Assembly (NCBI GenBank): GCA_947625225.1
Contig: CANQNQ010000001.1
Span: 161,900-225,899, forward strand
Source of the DNA: an uncultured Clostridia bacterium
Lineage (GTDB): Bacteria; Bacillota; Clostridia; Christensenellales; CAG-917
Direction of reading: 5' to 3'
Length of the DNA stretch: 64,000 nt
Positions within the stretch are counted from its first letter, which is position 1; each line of letters opens with the position of its first letter. Under the pieces are notes generated by a model. The model did not search any database and had not been told where the DNA came from. It worked only from the letters and a program-made list of their open reading frames with translations. A program made the position numbers and the translations under genes. Shown piece by piece: positions 1 to 10,386 of this stretch.

Positions 1-1111
1 CGCTTCCGACGGTCATGCCCGCCAGATCGGCAACTATAGTGAAGTTGGAAAGTGCGTCATTGATGATGTCGTAGTCAAAGCCGACGGACGCATAGTCATC
101 GAGCAAAGCGTCTTTGCCGAGAATGCCCTTGACGGAATCGCCAACGAAGCTGCCGACCAGTCCGAAAATGGTTGGGGTAACGCGGGTGCTGTAGTGATTG
201 CCCCCGTCAATTTTCGTCTTTGTGCTGGGAAACAGCTCGCCTACCGTTTCATTGCTGAGAACCTTATCGACGCTGAGGTTGTTATTGGCATCAAACAGAT
301 CATTCACGTCGCCGAAGAGCAATCCAAGAACACCGGAAACCGTTCCGTCACTTGTCATCAACGTCTTAAGATCCAAATTGAACAATGTTGTGACCTTTCC
401 GATAAGCGCATTGAGCGACCAATCCGGACCCATATCGCCGACAAACATATCTATTATCGCGGAAGGGGTCTTATCGTTGAGCGATTGGAAGTTTTTATCC
501 GTAGTTTTGATCGGGGTGTCTATCACGTAATGCTTGATGACGTCCTTGATCTGGCTGTTGACATCGTTGAGCTTGACGTCCGCCTTGATCTGCTGTCCGG
601 CAAAGTCAAGATACAGATAGTTGCAGTCATTCACAAAGTAGTACAGCGTGAGGATGTTGGCGTCGCCAAGGTGCAACGCAACTTTTGCCGCAGTGTTCCG
701 GGTGGTGCCGCTTGATCTGTCCAGCACCACGTCCAACGCGACGCCCAATTCAAGCGAGTTGACGGGCTTCTTGTTGCTTCTTGCCTTTACGCCCGCTTCC
801 ACGCCGAGGTCGACGCTGAGTTTGACGTCGTCCGTCTTGCCGATGGCAACGTCGCTGCCTATTGCGCTTGCGTTGTCCCAAAGAGTTGTGAAAAACTCTG
901 CCGCGCTGATATCAACAGGCTTGTTTGTGTCGCTCGGTTTGGTGGGATCGGTCGGGCCGGAGGGGCCGCTCGGATCGGTCGGGCCGGTGGGGTCTTTGGG
1001 ATTGTTGGGCTTGGTGGTATTGCCACCGCCGTCATTGCACGCAACCAGCGCGAACACCAATACCAACGCGAGCACGCAAATCAGTATGGTCTTGAAATTG
1101 AACTTTTTCAT
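1..1111 (-). CDS. Putative lipoprotein, C-terminus cut off by window start; Pro/Gly/Thr-rich linker after lipobox (absent from the ORF track because it has no stop in the window)
   Basis: Reverse-strand reading from ATG at 1111: MKKFNFKTILICVLALVLVFALVACNDGGGNTTKPNNPKDPTGPTDPSGPSGPTDPTKPSD..., open to position 1; LVAC lipobox. Confidence 0.85.
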   Translation of the reverse strand, partial: MKKFNFKTILICVLALVLVFALVACNDGGGNTTKPNNPKDPTGPTDPSGPSGPTDPTKPSDTNKPVDISAAEFFTTLWDNASAIGSDVAIGKTDDVKLSVDLGVEAGVKARSNKKPVNSLELGVALDVVLDRSSGTTRNTAAKVALHLGDANILTLYYFVNDCNYLYLDFAGQQIKADVKLNDVNSQIKDVIKHYVIDTPIKTTDKNFQSLNDKTPSAIIDMFVGDMGPDWSLNALIGKVTTLFNLDLKTLMTSDGTVSGVLGLLFGDVNDLFDANNNLSVDKVLSNETVGELFPSTKTKIDGGNHYSTRVTPTIFGLVGSFVGDSVKGILGKDALLDDYASVGFDYDIINDALSNFTIVADLAGMTVGS

Positions 1112-1223
1112 ATACTCCTCCAAATATTTTTGCGCGCATACGCCGTGGCGCACGCCCACAATATTGGTATACCTATTATAATATGCAATTTACAAAAAGT
1201 CAACAGGGCGGCGCAGTATGCGC

Positions 1224-1256
1224 AAATAAAAGGACGGGCAATTTGCCGTCCTTGTA
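1224..1256. terminator. Bidirectional rho-independent terminator between the lipoprotein and SDR genes
   Basis: AAGGACGGGCAATTTGCCGTCCTT stem with flanking A/T runs. Confidence 0.6.
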
Positions 1257-1272
1257 TATTTTTCAGACTTAT

Positions 1273-1998
1273 TTACTCAAACGCGCCGTTTATTGATATA
1301 TTACAGCCGCTTAAATATCCGTTTTGCGCAATATGCAAGATCAGCTGAGCAACCTCGGACGGGTCGCACAATCTGCCCAAAGGCAGGTGTTCCTTGACAA
1401 GTTCGTCCACCTCGGCGGGCGTATACGCGCTCATCATATCCGTTGCGACGGCGCCGGGAGACACCGCCGCCACCCTCACGCCGCCCTGCGCGACTTCGCG
1501 CGCCAGCGCCTTTGTGAAGCCTATGACCGCCGCCTTGGACGCGGAGTACGCCACCTCCATGGACGCGCCCACCTCGCCCCATATGGAAGCGACGTTGACA
1601 ATGCATCCGCTGTGACGGGACAGCATAGAGGGAAGCACCGCGGAAGTGACGTTGTACACGCCCTCCACGTTGACGGCAAACAGCTGACGCCAATCCTGCA
1701 AGGTGGTGTCGATAAACAGCTTGCTGAGCGCGACGCCCGCATTGTTGACAAGCACGTCTATGCGCCCGAAGCGCTTGTTGACGGCGGCTACCGCCTCCGC
1801 CACGGACGCCGGATCGCGCACGTCGCAGTGCACGGCGATCACTCCGCCGTACTGCGCGTCAAGCTCGCTTGCCAATTTCTCCGCGCGCTGTTTGGAGTTG
1901 TTGTAAGAAAACGCCACGTTGTAGCGCCCTGCCGCAAGACGCACCACCGCCTCGCCTATGCCTCGGCTTCCGCCGGTTACAAACAATGTCTGAGTCAT
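1273..1998 (-). CDS. SDR-family NAD(P)-dependent oxidoreductase (FabG-like)
   Basis: MTQTLFVTGGSRGIGEAVVRLA (TGxxxGIG), NNAG, YSASKAAV catalytic YxxxK; start chosen at 1998. Confidence 0.88.
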   Translation of the reverse strand: MTQTLFVTGGSRGIGEAVVRLAAGRYNVAFSYNNSKQRAEKLASELDAQYGGVIAVHCDVRDPASVAEAVAAVNKRFGRIDVLVNNAGVALSKLFIDTTLQDWRQLFAVNVEGVYNVTSAVLPSMLSRHSGCIVNVASIWGEVGASMEVAYSASKAAVIGFTKALAREVAQGGVRVAAVSPGAVATDMMSAYTPAEVDELVKEHLPLGRLCDPSEVAQLILHIAQNGYLSGCNISINGAFE

Positions 1999-2068
1999 AT
2001 CTCCCCGCCTTATACACAAAGTGCGGCCGCATATCGCCGCCGCACCTTTTTGCAAACAGTATAAAGAG

Positions 2069-3547
2069 TTACGCCGTGGCTTCCTCTTCTTCTTTCTCCT
2101 CGCGCGCAAAGCCGAGGTATGCGCTGCCCACTCTCTCGCCGTCCTCGCCGTCGGTGTTGTTGTCCTTGAAGGTCACAATATCGATGTTGTGCACGTAGTT
2201 TTCGTCATCGGTGGCAAAGAAGTAGAAGTCCAGCCTGGTCAGCTTGCCCTGTCCGTCGTAGGTGGGCACAAACTCCAATGCCAGCCAATCCACCTTGATG
2301 CCCTCGGTCATCACGACCGCCGCGGTGGACTTTTGGGTGTAGTCGATGCAAAGCAGAGTCGTCGCGGAAGAAGCCGCCGTGTAGTACGCCTTGTCGCCGT
2401 CCACAAACCATATCTTTTGCGAAGCCTCGGTGACCTTAAGCGCGCCCTCGGTAGCGTTCGCCTTGTAGTAACGATACATATTGTTGTTGTCGTACGCAAG
2501 CGCGCCCTTGTCCTTGCCAAGAGGATATATAAGCGCGGATGTGCTGCTTGCGTTCTCCAGCGTGTTGAGCTGCTGCTCGGTTACGCCCTTGAGAGAATTG
2601 TCCGCCGCTTTGACGTTTGCCATAAACAGACCCATCACCTTCGCCGCGGAATCGTAGTAGGACTTGGCGTAGTAGATGGTGACGGAGCCGTCCTGTTCCA
2701 CGTACATATCGCGCAGGGTGTAGGAATACACCTTCTGTATGGCGTTTTCGGGCTTTTCGCCCTCGTCAAGGAAAGTGTCCTCGGTGGCGAGAGTGCGCTG
2801 CGCGCTGCCGTCCACGTTGATGGCGCAAAGCTCGTTGTAGTGCTTATAGCTGTTTTCGCCCGTCAAAGTCCTGACATAGAAGATGGTGTCGCAGCCATAC
2901 TTCCACGCAAACGAAGCCACGTTTTCCACAAGCACGCCCTCCTTGGCGCCCTTGCCCTTGTCGGTGGACTTGCTGTTGCTCATGCCGGACACGTCGATGT
3001 AGCGAATGGTGTTGGCGTCGTAGTACAAAATGCGGTTTTTGGTGAACATGTACTGCGAACTACGGGTGCCTATCCTTGCGATCAGCTGCGTGACGGAGCC
3101 GTCGATGGTGGTGCGCATAAAGTCGGTGTCCGTGGTGGACGCCGTACCCGTGTTGCCCTTTCTGTAGTTGGGCGTGGCGTAATATATCCACTTGCCGTAA
3201 ATGGCGAAGCCGCCGTTTACGTTGGAGTTGTAAATAAACTTGGGCACAACCACCTTTACGGTGTCGTTTTTGACGTCGCCCTTGTCGTCAAGCTCTGCCC
3301 TGACGATGCTCTGCACGACGGCGTCGCCCCACTCGTTGCTGCCGTCCGCGTCCGTGCCGGCGTAGCCGTTGATGAAGTAAGCATATTTGCCCTGTCTGAC
3401 AAAATAGCCGCCGTTGGACTGCGCCTCGGCGTTGGCGTCGCCGCCGCCGATGGACTTCCATTTGTAGCTGTTGCACGCAACAAGGCAGGCCGCCAATATC
3501 GCGACCAATGCGATCAAAGCCACTGACCAAATAATACGTTTTTTCAT
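2069..3547 (-). CDS. Putative lipoprotein, possibly beta-propeller (DUF5050-like)
   Basis: Signal peptide and LVAC lipobox; repeated WIYY/YYA/FYVR-type segments. Confidence 0.7.
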   Translation of the reverse strand: MKKRIIWSVALIALVAILAACLVACNSYKWKSIGGGDANAEAQSNGGYFVRQGKYAYFINGYAGTDADGSNEWGDAVVQSIVRAELDDKGDVKNDTVKVVVPKFIYNSNVNGGFAIYGKWIYYATPNYRKGNTGTASTTDTDFMRTTIDGSVTQLIARIGTRSSQYMFTKNRILYYDANTIRYIDVSGMSNSKSTDKGKGAKEGVLVENVASFAWKYGCDTIFYVRTLTGENSYKHYNELCAINVDGSAQRTLATEDTFLDEGEKPENAIQKVYSYTLRDMYVEQDGSVTIYYAKSYYDSAAKVMGLFMANVKAADNSLKGVTEQQLNTLENASSTSALIYPLGKDKGALAYDNNNMYRYYKANATEGALKVTEASQKIWFVDGDKAYYTAASSATTLLCIDYTQKSTAAVVMTEGIKVDWLALEFVPTYDGQGKLTRLDFYFFATDDENYVHNIDIVTFKDNNTDGEDGERVGSAYLGFAREEKEEEEATA

Positions 3548-3670
3548 GCTCGTTACCTATATGCAAGCCCTGTGTGCGGACTTTGCGTTTTAATTGATAC
3601 TATATATTTATAACCTTTAATTTGCATTTTGTCAAATGCGACTTGCTCTATTTTTGCAATTAAAGGCATT

Positions 3671-5422
3671 TTATTTGCTTTCCTTTGGCAGATCCAGCTT
3701 GATGTGCACCTCTTTCAGCTGCTTTTCCGTGACGGAGGACGGCGCGCCCATCAGTATGTCGCGCGCGTTGCGATCCATCGGGAAGGTGATTATCTCGCGT
3801 ATGCTCTGCTCGCCCTGAAGCAGCATGACTATGCGGTCCACACCGGGCGCGATACCTGCGTGAGGCGGAGCGCCAAACTTGAACGCGTTGTAAAGCGCGG
3901 AAAATTTTTGCTCTATCACGTCCTTGCCGTAGCCGACGATCTCAAACGCCCTCTCCATTATGGCAGGCTCGTGATTTCTGACCGCGCCGCTGCTGAGCTC
4001 CACGCCGTTGACCACGCTGTCGTACTGGTACGCCAATATGTCAAGCGGATCCTGCGTGTTGAGCGCCTCGAGACCGCCCTGCGGCATGGAGAAGGGATTG
4101 TGGCAGAACGTAAGCTGCCCCTCGTCGTCGTACTCGTACATCGGGAAATCCACTATCCAGCAGAAGCGGAACGCGTCCTTTTCAAGCAGATCCAGCCCCG
4201 TGCCCAGCTCCGTGCGCACATAGCCCGCCTGCTTTTCCACGCCGCTCTCTTCCGCCAGCACCGCCACAAAGGAGTTGGCCTTAAGCCCCAACCTCTCCTC
4301 GAGCGCCGCCTTGTCCGCCGAGACAAACTTGGCTATGCCGCCGACAAGTTCCTCCTTTTCGTCCAGTCTGAACCAGTACATGTTGGAAGCGCCGTTCTGC
4401 TTGGATCTTTCGACAAGCGCCTCTATCCACTTGCGCGTCTCGTGGAAGTTGTCCACGGCGATCGCCTTTATCGTCTTGCCCTGCTCGAAGAAGGGCGCCT
4501 TGCCCGTAAGTATGTCCGTCACGTCCTTGACAAGCAGCGGGTTCCTCAGATCCGGCTTGTCCGTGCCGTAGTCGCGCATGGCGTCGCGGTAGGAAATGCG
4601 ACGGAAGGGTCCGTTGTCCACCTTGTAGCCCGCGGGCGAAAACTCCTTAAATACGCCGCTGAGCACTTCCTCCATGACGGCGAACACGTCCTCCTGCGTG
4701 GCAAAGCACATCTCGGTGTCCAACTGGTAGAACTCGCCGGGGCTTCTGTCCGCCCTTGCGTCCTCGTCGCGGAAGCAGGGAGCTATCTGGAAATATTTGT
4801 CAAATCCGCTTGCCATAAGCAGCTGCTTGTACTGCTGAGGGGCTTGCGGCAACGCGTAAAACTTGCCCGGGTACACGCGCGAAGGCACGATGTAGTCCCT
4901 TGCGCCCTCCGGCGAGCTGGACGTGAGGATGGGGGTGGTTATCTCCAAAAATCCCATCTGCGTCATCTTGTTGCGCAGCCAGCTGACTACCTTTGATCGG
5001 AAAACTATCTTGTCCTTGACCTGCGGATTTCTCAGATCCAAAAAACGATATTTGAGGCGCACGTCCTCGCGCGACTGCGTGGAGGTGGCGATCTCAAAGG
5101 GCAATTGCTCGTAGCACTTGCCCAACACCTCTATGCGGGACGGCTCTATCTCTATCATGCCGGTGGGCATATCTTTGTTGGGCGCGCTGCGCAGCACGAC
5201 CTTGCCCTGCACGGATATGGTGCTCTCGCGGGGGATGGAGCGCACCTGCTCCTTCATCGCCTCGTCGGACGCGACCGCCTGAGTGTAGCCGTAGTAGTCC
5301 CTGAGCACGAAAAATATCACCGCGCCCAGATCGCGCACGCTGCTCAGCCAGCCGCACAGTTTGACCTGTTTGCCTGCGTCGCTTTCGCGAAGTTCACCGC
5401 AATTGTGTGTCCTAAGTTCCAT
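3671..5422 (-). CDS. aspS: Aspartate--tRNA ligase, bacterial type
   Basis: 583 aa; N-terminal OB-fold (CGWLSSVRDLG), class II motifs (FRDEDARADRSPGEFYQLDTE, GIAPGVDRIVMLL). Confidence 0.95.
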   Translation of the reverse strand: MELRTHNCGELRESDAGKQVKLCGWLSSVRDLGAVIFFVLRDYYGYTQAVASDEAMKEQVRSIPRESTISVQGKVVLRSAPNKDMPTGMIEIEPSRIEVLGKCYEQLPFEIATSTQSREDVRLKYRFLDLRNPQVKDKIVFRSKVVSWLRNKMTQMGFLEITTPILTSSSPEGARDYIVPSRVYPGKFYALPQAPQQYKQLLMASGFDKYFQIAPCFRDEDARADRSPGEFYQLDTEMCFATQEDVFAVMEEVLSGVFKEFSPAGYKVDNGPFRRISYRDAMRDYGTDKPDLRNPLLVKDVTDILTGKAPFFEQGKTIKAIAVDNFHETRKWIEALVERSKQNGASNMYWFRLDEKEELVGGIAKFVSADKAALEERLGLKANSFVAVLAEESGVEKQAGYVRTELGTGLDLLEKDAFRFCWIVDFPMYEYDDEGQLTFCHNPFSMPQGGLEALNTQDPLDILAYQYDSVVNGVELSSGAVRNHEPAIMERAFEIVGYGKDVIEQKFSALYNAFKFGAPPHAGIAPGVDRIVMLLQGEQSIREIITFPMDRNARDILMGAPSSVTEKQLKEVHIKLDLPKESK

Positions 5423-5464
5423 TTTACAACCTCGTTTTGCTATGTTAAAGTGTCGTTTTTGTTG

Positions 5465-6469
5465 TCAGAGTAAATGTATCATTGCCTTGTCACACTCAAG
5501 GCGCATCTCGTCGGGCCACAGACTGACCTGCACCTCGCCTATGTGCGCTTTTTCAAGCAGCAGCATGCACAGCCTCGACTGTCCTATGCCGCCGCCGATC
5601 GTAAGCGGAAGCTCGTCATTGAGTATCGCCCGATGATATTCGTACTTCATCCTGTCATCGGCGCCCGCCGCCTTCAGCTGACGCGCAAGGCTCTCGGCGT
5701 CCACGCGTATGCCCATAGAGGATATCTCTATGCTGTCGTCAAGCACCTCGTCGTAAAACAGTATGTCGCCGTTGAGCTGCCAATCGTCGTAATCGGGCGC
5801 TCTGCCGTCGTGCGGCTTGCCGTCGGACAAGGGCCCGCCTATGTTCATCAAAAACACCGTGCCGTAGCGCTTGGTAAGCTCCCTCTCGCGCTCGTGCGGA
5901 GTCAGCGCGGGGTATGCGTCCAACGCCTCCTGCGAGGTGACAAACGCGACGTCACGCTTCAGTCTGAGGTCGATGGCGGGGAACACCTTGCGCGCGTCCT
6001 CAAGCGTGTCAACTATGGCGGCGACGATGCGCCTGACCACCATCTTGAGGAAGTCGACGTTGCGCTGTTCGCGGCCGATGACCATCTCCCAATCCCACTG
6101 GTCGACGTAGATGCTGTGCTGATTGTCGCATATATCGTCGCGTCGAATGGCGTTCATGTCGGTGTATATGCCCTCGCCGCTGCGGTAGCCGTAACGCTTA
6201 AGCGCCAGCCTCTTCCACTTGGCGAGCGATTGCACTATCTCCACCTGCGTTCCGCCCTGCTTGGACACGTCGAAACTTACGGGGCGCTCCACGCCGTTCA
6301 AGTCGTCGTTGATGCCCGTGCCCGCCTTGACAAACATGGGCGCCGAAACGCGCTCGAAGCCCAGCTTCATCTTGAGATGGCGCTGGAAAGCGTCTTTGAC
6401 AAATTTTATCGCGCGCTCCGTTTCGCGCAGATTGAGTTTGGGCATATAGCCCGACGGTATATAAAACAT
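5465..6469 (-). CDS. asnA: Aspartate--ammonia ligase (asparagine synthetase A)
   Basis: 334 aa; TGINDDLNGVERPVSFD, SIYVDQWDWE, GGGIGQSRLCMLLL. Confidence 0.95.
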   Translation of the reverse strand: MFYIPSGYMPKLNLRETERAIKFVKDAFQRHLKMKLGFERVSAPMFVKAGTGINDDLNGVERPVSFDVSKQGGTQVEIVQSLAKWKRLALKRYGYRSGEGIYTDMNAIRRDDICDNQHSIYVDQWDWEMVIGREQRNVDFLKMVVRRIVAAIVDTLEDARKVFPAIDLRLKRDVAFVTSQEALDAYPALTPHERERELTKRYGTVFLMNIGGPLSDGKPHDGRAPDYDDWQLNGDILFYDEVLDDSIEISSMGIRVDAESLARQLKAAGADDRMKYEYHRAILNDELPLTIGGGIGQSRLCMLLLEKAHIGEVQVSLWPDEMRLECDKAMIHLL

Positions 6470-6472
6470 ATT

Positions 6473-7858
6473 TTACATCAGGTCGCCTGCGGTGCGGGCG
6501 TAGAGTTGCACGTCCCTTATGTTGTTGATGCCCGTCACGTACATCAGTATGCGCTCAAGCCCAAGCCCGAAGCCGCTGTGCGGCACGCTGCCGTACTTGC
6601 GCAGATTGAGGTATCCGCGGTAGTCGTCAAGATTCATATGTCTGTCGTTCATGGCTTTGAGCAACTTGTCGTAGTCCGCCTCGCGCTCGCTGCAGCCTAT
6701 TATCTCGCCAACGCCGGGCACAAGCAGGTCGGTGGCGGCGACGGTGACTCCGTCGTCGTTTTGCTTCATATAGAAAGACTTTATCGCCTTGGGATAGTTG
6801 ACCACAAACACGGGCTTGTTGAACACCTGCTCCGTGATGTAACGCTCGTGTTCGGACTGCATATCCAGACCCCACTCCACGGGATATTGGAATTTGACGC
6901 CGCTCTTTTTGAGGATGTCTATCGCGTCGGAGTACTCCAGCACGACAAATTCGCTGTCCACGACGGATTGCAGCTTGGCGCGCAGGCCGCTCTCGAAGGA
7001 CTTTTCAAAAAACGCCAGCTCGTCGGGGCACTCGTCAAGCACCGCCTTGATGATGTATTTTATCATGCGCTCGGCTATCTTTATGATGTCGGGCAGCTTT
7101 GCAAACGCAACTTCCGGCTCCACTTGCCAGAACTCGGCGGCATGCCTGGGCGTATTGCTGTTTTCGGCGCGGAATGTGGGGCCGAAGGTGTATATCTTGC
7201 CCATCGCCATCGCCGCGACCTCGCCCTCGAGCTGTCCGCTGACGGTGAGTCCCGCCTTCCTGCCGAAAAAGTCGGAGGCGGTATATTTCTGCTCGTCACC
7301 CGCGGCAAGCGCGTCCTGATAAGTGTTGGTGGTCACGCGGAATATCTCGCCCGCGCCCTCGCAGTCGCTGCCCGTGATGATGGGAGTGTGCACGTACGTG
7401 AACCCCTCTCCCTGGAAAAAGCGATGTATGGCAAAGCTCAGTTTGGAGCGCACCCTCAGCATCGCGTTGAAAGTGTTGGTGCGGGGACGAAGTTCGGGAA
7501 TGGTGCGCAAAAACTCCATCGTGTGGTACTTCTTTTGCAGGGGGTAGTCCGTGGGACAATCGCCAAGCAGAGTCACGCTGTGCGCGTTGATCTCCACCTC
7601 GCCCTCCTTCATTGCGGGCACCGCCTCGCCGCTGACCGCGACGGAAGCGCCGTTTTTCATAAACGCGGCCGCGTCGCCCTCGAACTCCGCCTTGTTGATG
7701 ACTATCTGCAAGTGCTTCAACGAAGTGCCGTCGTTGATGTTGAGAAACGCCATATTTTTGCTGTCGCGCGCCGAACGCACCCAGCCCGCCACGTCGACCG
7801 TCTTGCCAACGTAGCTTTTGCCGTCGCTTAAAATTGCCGAAATGTCAGTGTACGTCAT
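6473..7858 (-). CDS. asnS: Asparagine--tRNA ligase
   Basis: 461 aa; VAGWVRSARDSKNMAFLNINDG, FGPTFRAENSNTPRHAAEFWQVEPE, GFGLGLERILMYVTG. Confidence 0.95.
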   Translation of the reverse strand: MTYTDISAILSDGKSYVGKTVDVAGWVRSARDSKNMAFLNINDGTSLKHLQIVINKAEFEGDAAAFMKNGASVAVSGEAVPAMKEGEVEINAHSVTLLGDCPTDYPLQKKYHTMEFLRTIPELRPRTNTFNAMLRVRSKLSFAIHRFFQGEGFTYVHTPIITGSDCEGAGEIFRVTTNTYQDALAAGDEQKYTASDFFGRKAGLTVSGQLEGEVAAMAMGKIYTFGPTFRAENSNTPRHAAEFWQVEPEVAFAKLPDIIKIAERMIKYIIKAVLDECPDELAFFEKSFESGLRAKLQSVVDSEFVVLEYSDAIDILKKSGVKFQYPVEWGLDMQSEHERYITEQVFNKPVFVVNYPKAIKSFYMKQNDDGVTVAATDLLVPGVGEIIGCSEREADYDKLLKAMNDRHMNLDDYRGYLNLRKYGSVPHSGFGLGLERILMYVTGINNIRDVQLYARTAGDLM

Positions 7859-7989
7859 AAATACCTCGTATTATATTTTTCAATTATAGATTGTCTTTTG
7901 GTGTTTGTAAAGCATTTTGCACAATTCCATGCGTGCGCGGGCGTACGATGACCTTGACTGACGGAGAAAAAGTGGGATATAATATAGGC

Positions 7990-8901
7990 ATGAAAAACTT
8001 TGACCTGGTAATTTTGGGCGCGGGACCCGCGGGACTCACCGCCGGCATATACGCCGCGCGCGGCGGGCTCAAGTGCGCCGTAATAGAGCAAAACACGGTG
8101 GGCGGACAGGCCTCTGCCGCAGCCGCCATCGAAAACTTCCCGGGCGTGGACGTCACGGACGGATTTGCGCTGTGCTACAACATGCAGCAACAATGCAAGG
8201 CGCTCGGCGTGGAATTTATATTTGACAGCGTAAGCTCCCTCGACATATCCTCCCCTCAAAAGACATTTGTGCTTGGGGACGGCGGCGAGGCGACTTCCCG
8301 CGCCGTGATAATCGCCACGGGCGCCGCGCACCGCAAGCTGGGACTAGAGGACGAGGACAGACTTTGCGGCAGAGGCGTGTCCTACTGCGCCACCTGCGAC
8401 GGCGCGCTGTACAGGGGCAAGACCGTGGCTGTTGTGGGCGGAGGCAACACCGCTGCGGAAGAGGCGCTGTACCTTTCAAACCTTGCGGCAAAGACATATC
8501 TTATACACCGCCGCGACGCCTTGCGCGCAGACGACATACTCGCGCGCAGAGTGCTGTCAAGCAACGTCGAGGTCGTCTGGGACAGCGTTGTCGCCGAACT
8601 TCACGGGCAGCAGAATTTGACGCAAATAACGCTTAAAAATGTAAAAACTGATGTATTAACTTCCGTTTTGGTCGATTGCGTGTTTGTGGCGATTGGGCAA
8701 GTCCCCAACTCGCAACTGTTTGACGTCGCCAAGGACGAGGCGGGATATATCCTTACGGACGAGCAAATGCAAACGTCCATAGATGGGGTGTACGCCGCGG
8801 GCGACGTGCGCAAAAAGAGCTTGCGACAGGTGGTGACCGCCTGCGCGGACGGCGCTATCGCCGCGGACAGCGCAATAAAAGCGCTTATGACAAAAGCATA
8901 A
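7990..8901 (+). CDS. trxB: Thioredoxin-disulfide reductase
   Basis: GAGPAGLTAGIYAAR, redox-active CATC, GGGNTAAEEALYL, YAAGDV; ATG at 7990. Confidence 0.92.
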   Translation: MKNFDLVILGAGPAGLTAGIYAARGGLKCAVIEQNTVGGQASAAAAIENFPGVDVTDGFALCYNMQQQCKALGVEFIFDSVSSLDISSPQKTFVLGDGGEATSRAVIIATGAAHRKLGLEDEDRLCGRGVSYCATCDGALYRGKTVAVVGGGNTAAEEALYLSNLAAKTYLIHRRDALRADDILARRVLSSNVEVVWDSVVAELHGQQNLTQITLKNVKTDVLTSVLVDCVFVAIGQVPNSQLFDVAKDEAGYILTDEQMQTSIDGVYAAGDVRKKSLRQVVTACADGAIAADSAIKALMTKA

Positions 8902-8957
8902 TTTTTCCGCCATTTTGCAACAAATTGCCCGCGCGCGTTCTATATAGAATGTAGCGT

Positions 8958-10328
8958 ATGCGATATTTTGGGACGGACGGTATTCGAGGGGACGCGGCGC
9001 GGCTGATGAGCGCCGGCATTCCCTTTTGTTTGGGTCGCGCCTTGGCAAAGCGGGGCGGCAAGATAGTTGTGGCAAGGGACGTGCGCCTGCACTCCCCCGA
9101 CATAGAACGGCAGTTGTGCGAGGGGCTGACTTCGGCAAACTGTTCGGTGTGGCTTGCAGGGGTGCTCCCCACGCCCGCGCTGGCGTATATAGCCTCCTGC
9201 GAGAGGGCAGACTACGCCGTGATGATCACCGCCTCGCACAATCCGCCAAGCTTCAACGGCCTTAAAGTTTTTGGCAAAAGCGGGGGCAAACTGTCCCCCG
9301 CTGACGAGGAAGCGCTGGACGGCGAAGTTTCCGCAATTTTGGAAGAATACGAAGTTGATTTGTCAAAATGTGCAGATAAAAGTCGTATTTGTGCAAATTC
9401 CGAATATTGCGCCGCGTCGGCTTTGAGCGAAGAGGAAGCCCGCAGCGCGCTTGGGCTTAAGGCAGTCAATCATCGCATACGCATTGCAAAAAACGCGGAG
9501 GAACTGTACGTAGGCCACATATTGCTGTCCGCTCCCAGGCTGGAGGGGATCAAGGTCAGGCTGGACTGCGCCTCGGGCTGTTTTGCTCAGCTGGCGGCGG
9601 GCGTGTTTGAAAAGCTGGGCGCAAGCGTGCGCGCCGAAAACGACGTCCGCGACGGCGCCTGCGTCAACGTGGGCAGCGGCAGTACAAACATAGAGCGCTT
9701 CGCTCCGCTGGTGGGCGAGGACGAGGTGGGCTTTGCCTTCGACGGCGACGGCGACCGCGTACTGGCTGTGGTGGACGGCAATGTGTACGACGGCGACGCC
9801 ATACTGCTTGCGCTGTCCGCTCTATATCGCATACAGGGCAAACTGCGCAAAAAATTTGTGGTGGGGACGCTGATGAGCAACTCCCGCCTGGAGCACGAGC
9901 TTGCCTCGAGCGGCATAGCCCTGTTGCGCACGGACGTCGGCGACAAAAACGTGCTCGCCGCGCTTCAAAAAGAGGGCTGCCCTCTCGGCGGCGAAAAGAG
10001 CGGGCATATCCTGATGACGGACAGGGGCACGACAGGCGACGGACTTGCCACCGCCCTCGCGCTGCTGGAAGTGAAAAAGACATTCGGCAAACTGCCCTCA
10101 TACACGCCATACCCCACGGAGGAGTTCAACATCTGCTGCGCAGACCCGCGCGCGGAGTTTGACAGCCCGCAATTTCAGGCAAAACTGCAAGCCGCCCAAC
10201 GCGTCGCCGCGGGCAAAGGCAGACTTGTGGTGCGCCCCAGCGGTACCGAACCGTATATCCGCGTGTATGCGGAGTGCTTTGCAAAGGCCGCTCTGTTTGA
10301 TACTATAAAGTCAATTCTGGAAGATTGA
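8958..10328 (+). CDS. glmM: Phosphoglucosamine mutase
   Basis: MRYFGTDGIRG, TASHNPPSFNGLK, FDGDGDRVLAVD, RPSGTEPYIRVY. Confidence 0.95.
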   Translation: MRYFGTDGIRGDAARLMSAGIPFCLGRALAKRGGKIVVARDVRLHSPDIERQLCEGLTSANCSVWLAGVLPTPALAYIASCERADYAVMITASHNPPSFNGLKVFGKSGGKLSPADEEALDGEVSAILEEYEVDLSKCADKSRICANSEYCAASALSEEEARSALGLKAVNHRIRIAKNAEELYVGHILLSAPRLEGIKVRLDCASGCFAQLAAGVFEKLGASVRAENDVRDGACVNVGSGSTNIERFAPLVGEDEVGFAFDGDGDRVLAVVDGNVYDGDAILLALSALYRIQGKLRKKFVVGTLMSNSRLEHELASSGIALLRTDVGDKNVLAALQKEGCPLGGEKSGHILMTDRGTTGDGLATALALLEVKKTFGKLPSYTPYPTEEFNICCADPRAEFDSPQFQAKLQAAQRVAAGKGRLVVRPSGTEPYIRVYAECFAKAALFDTIKSILED

Positions 10329-10340
10329 TTTTTCCGATTA

Positions 10341-10370
10341 AAAAAATGCAGTCCCCCGACTGCATTTTTA
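10341..10370. terminator. Bidirectional rho-independent terminator
   Basis: AAAAAATGCAGTC-CCCC-GACTGCATTTTTA between convergent genes. Confidence 0.85.
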
Positions 10371-10386
10371 TATTGCTCTTGCTCTC

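Noticed and set aside
2021-3526. 501-aa plus-strand ORF antisense to the lipoprotein gene
   Set aside because: Antisense artefact; the minus-strand product has a signal peptide and lipobox.
5474-7831. 785-aa plus-strand ORF spanning the antisense of asnA and asnS
   Set aside because: Mirror frame of two unmistakable genes; His/Val/Leu/Arg-rich translation typical of antisense reading of GC-biased codons; no recognisable domains.
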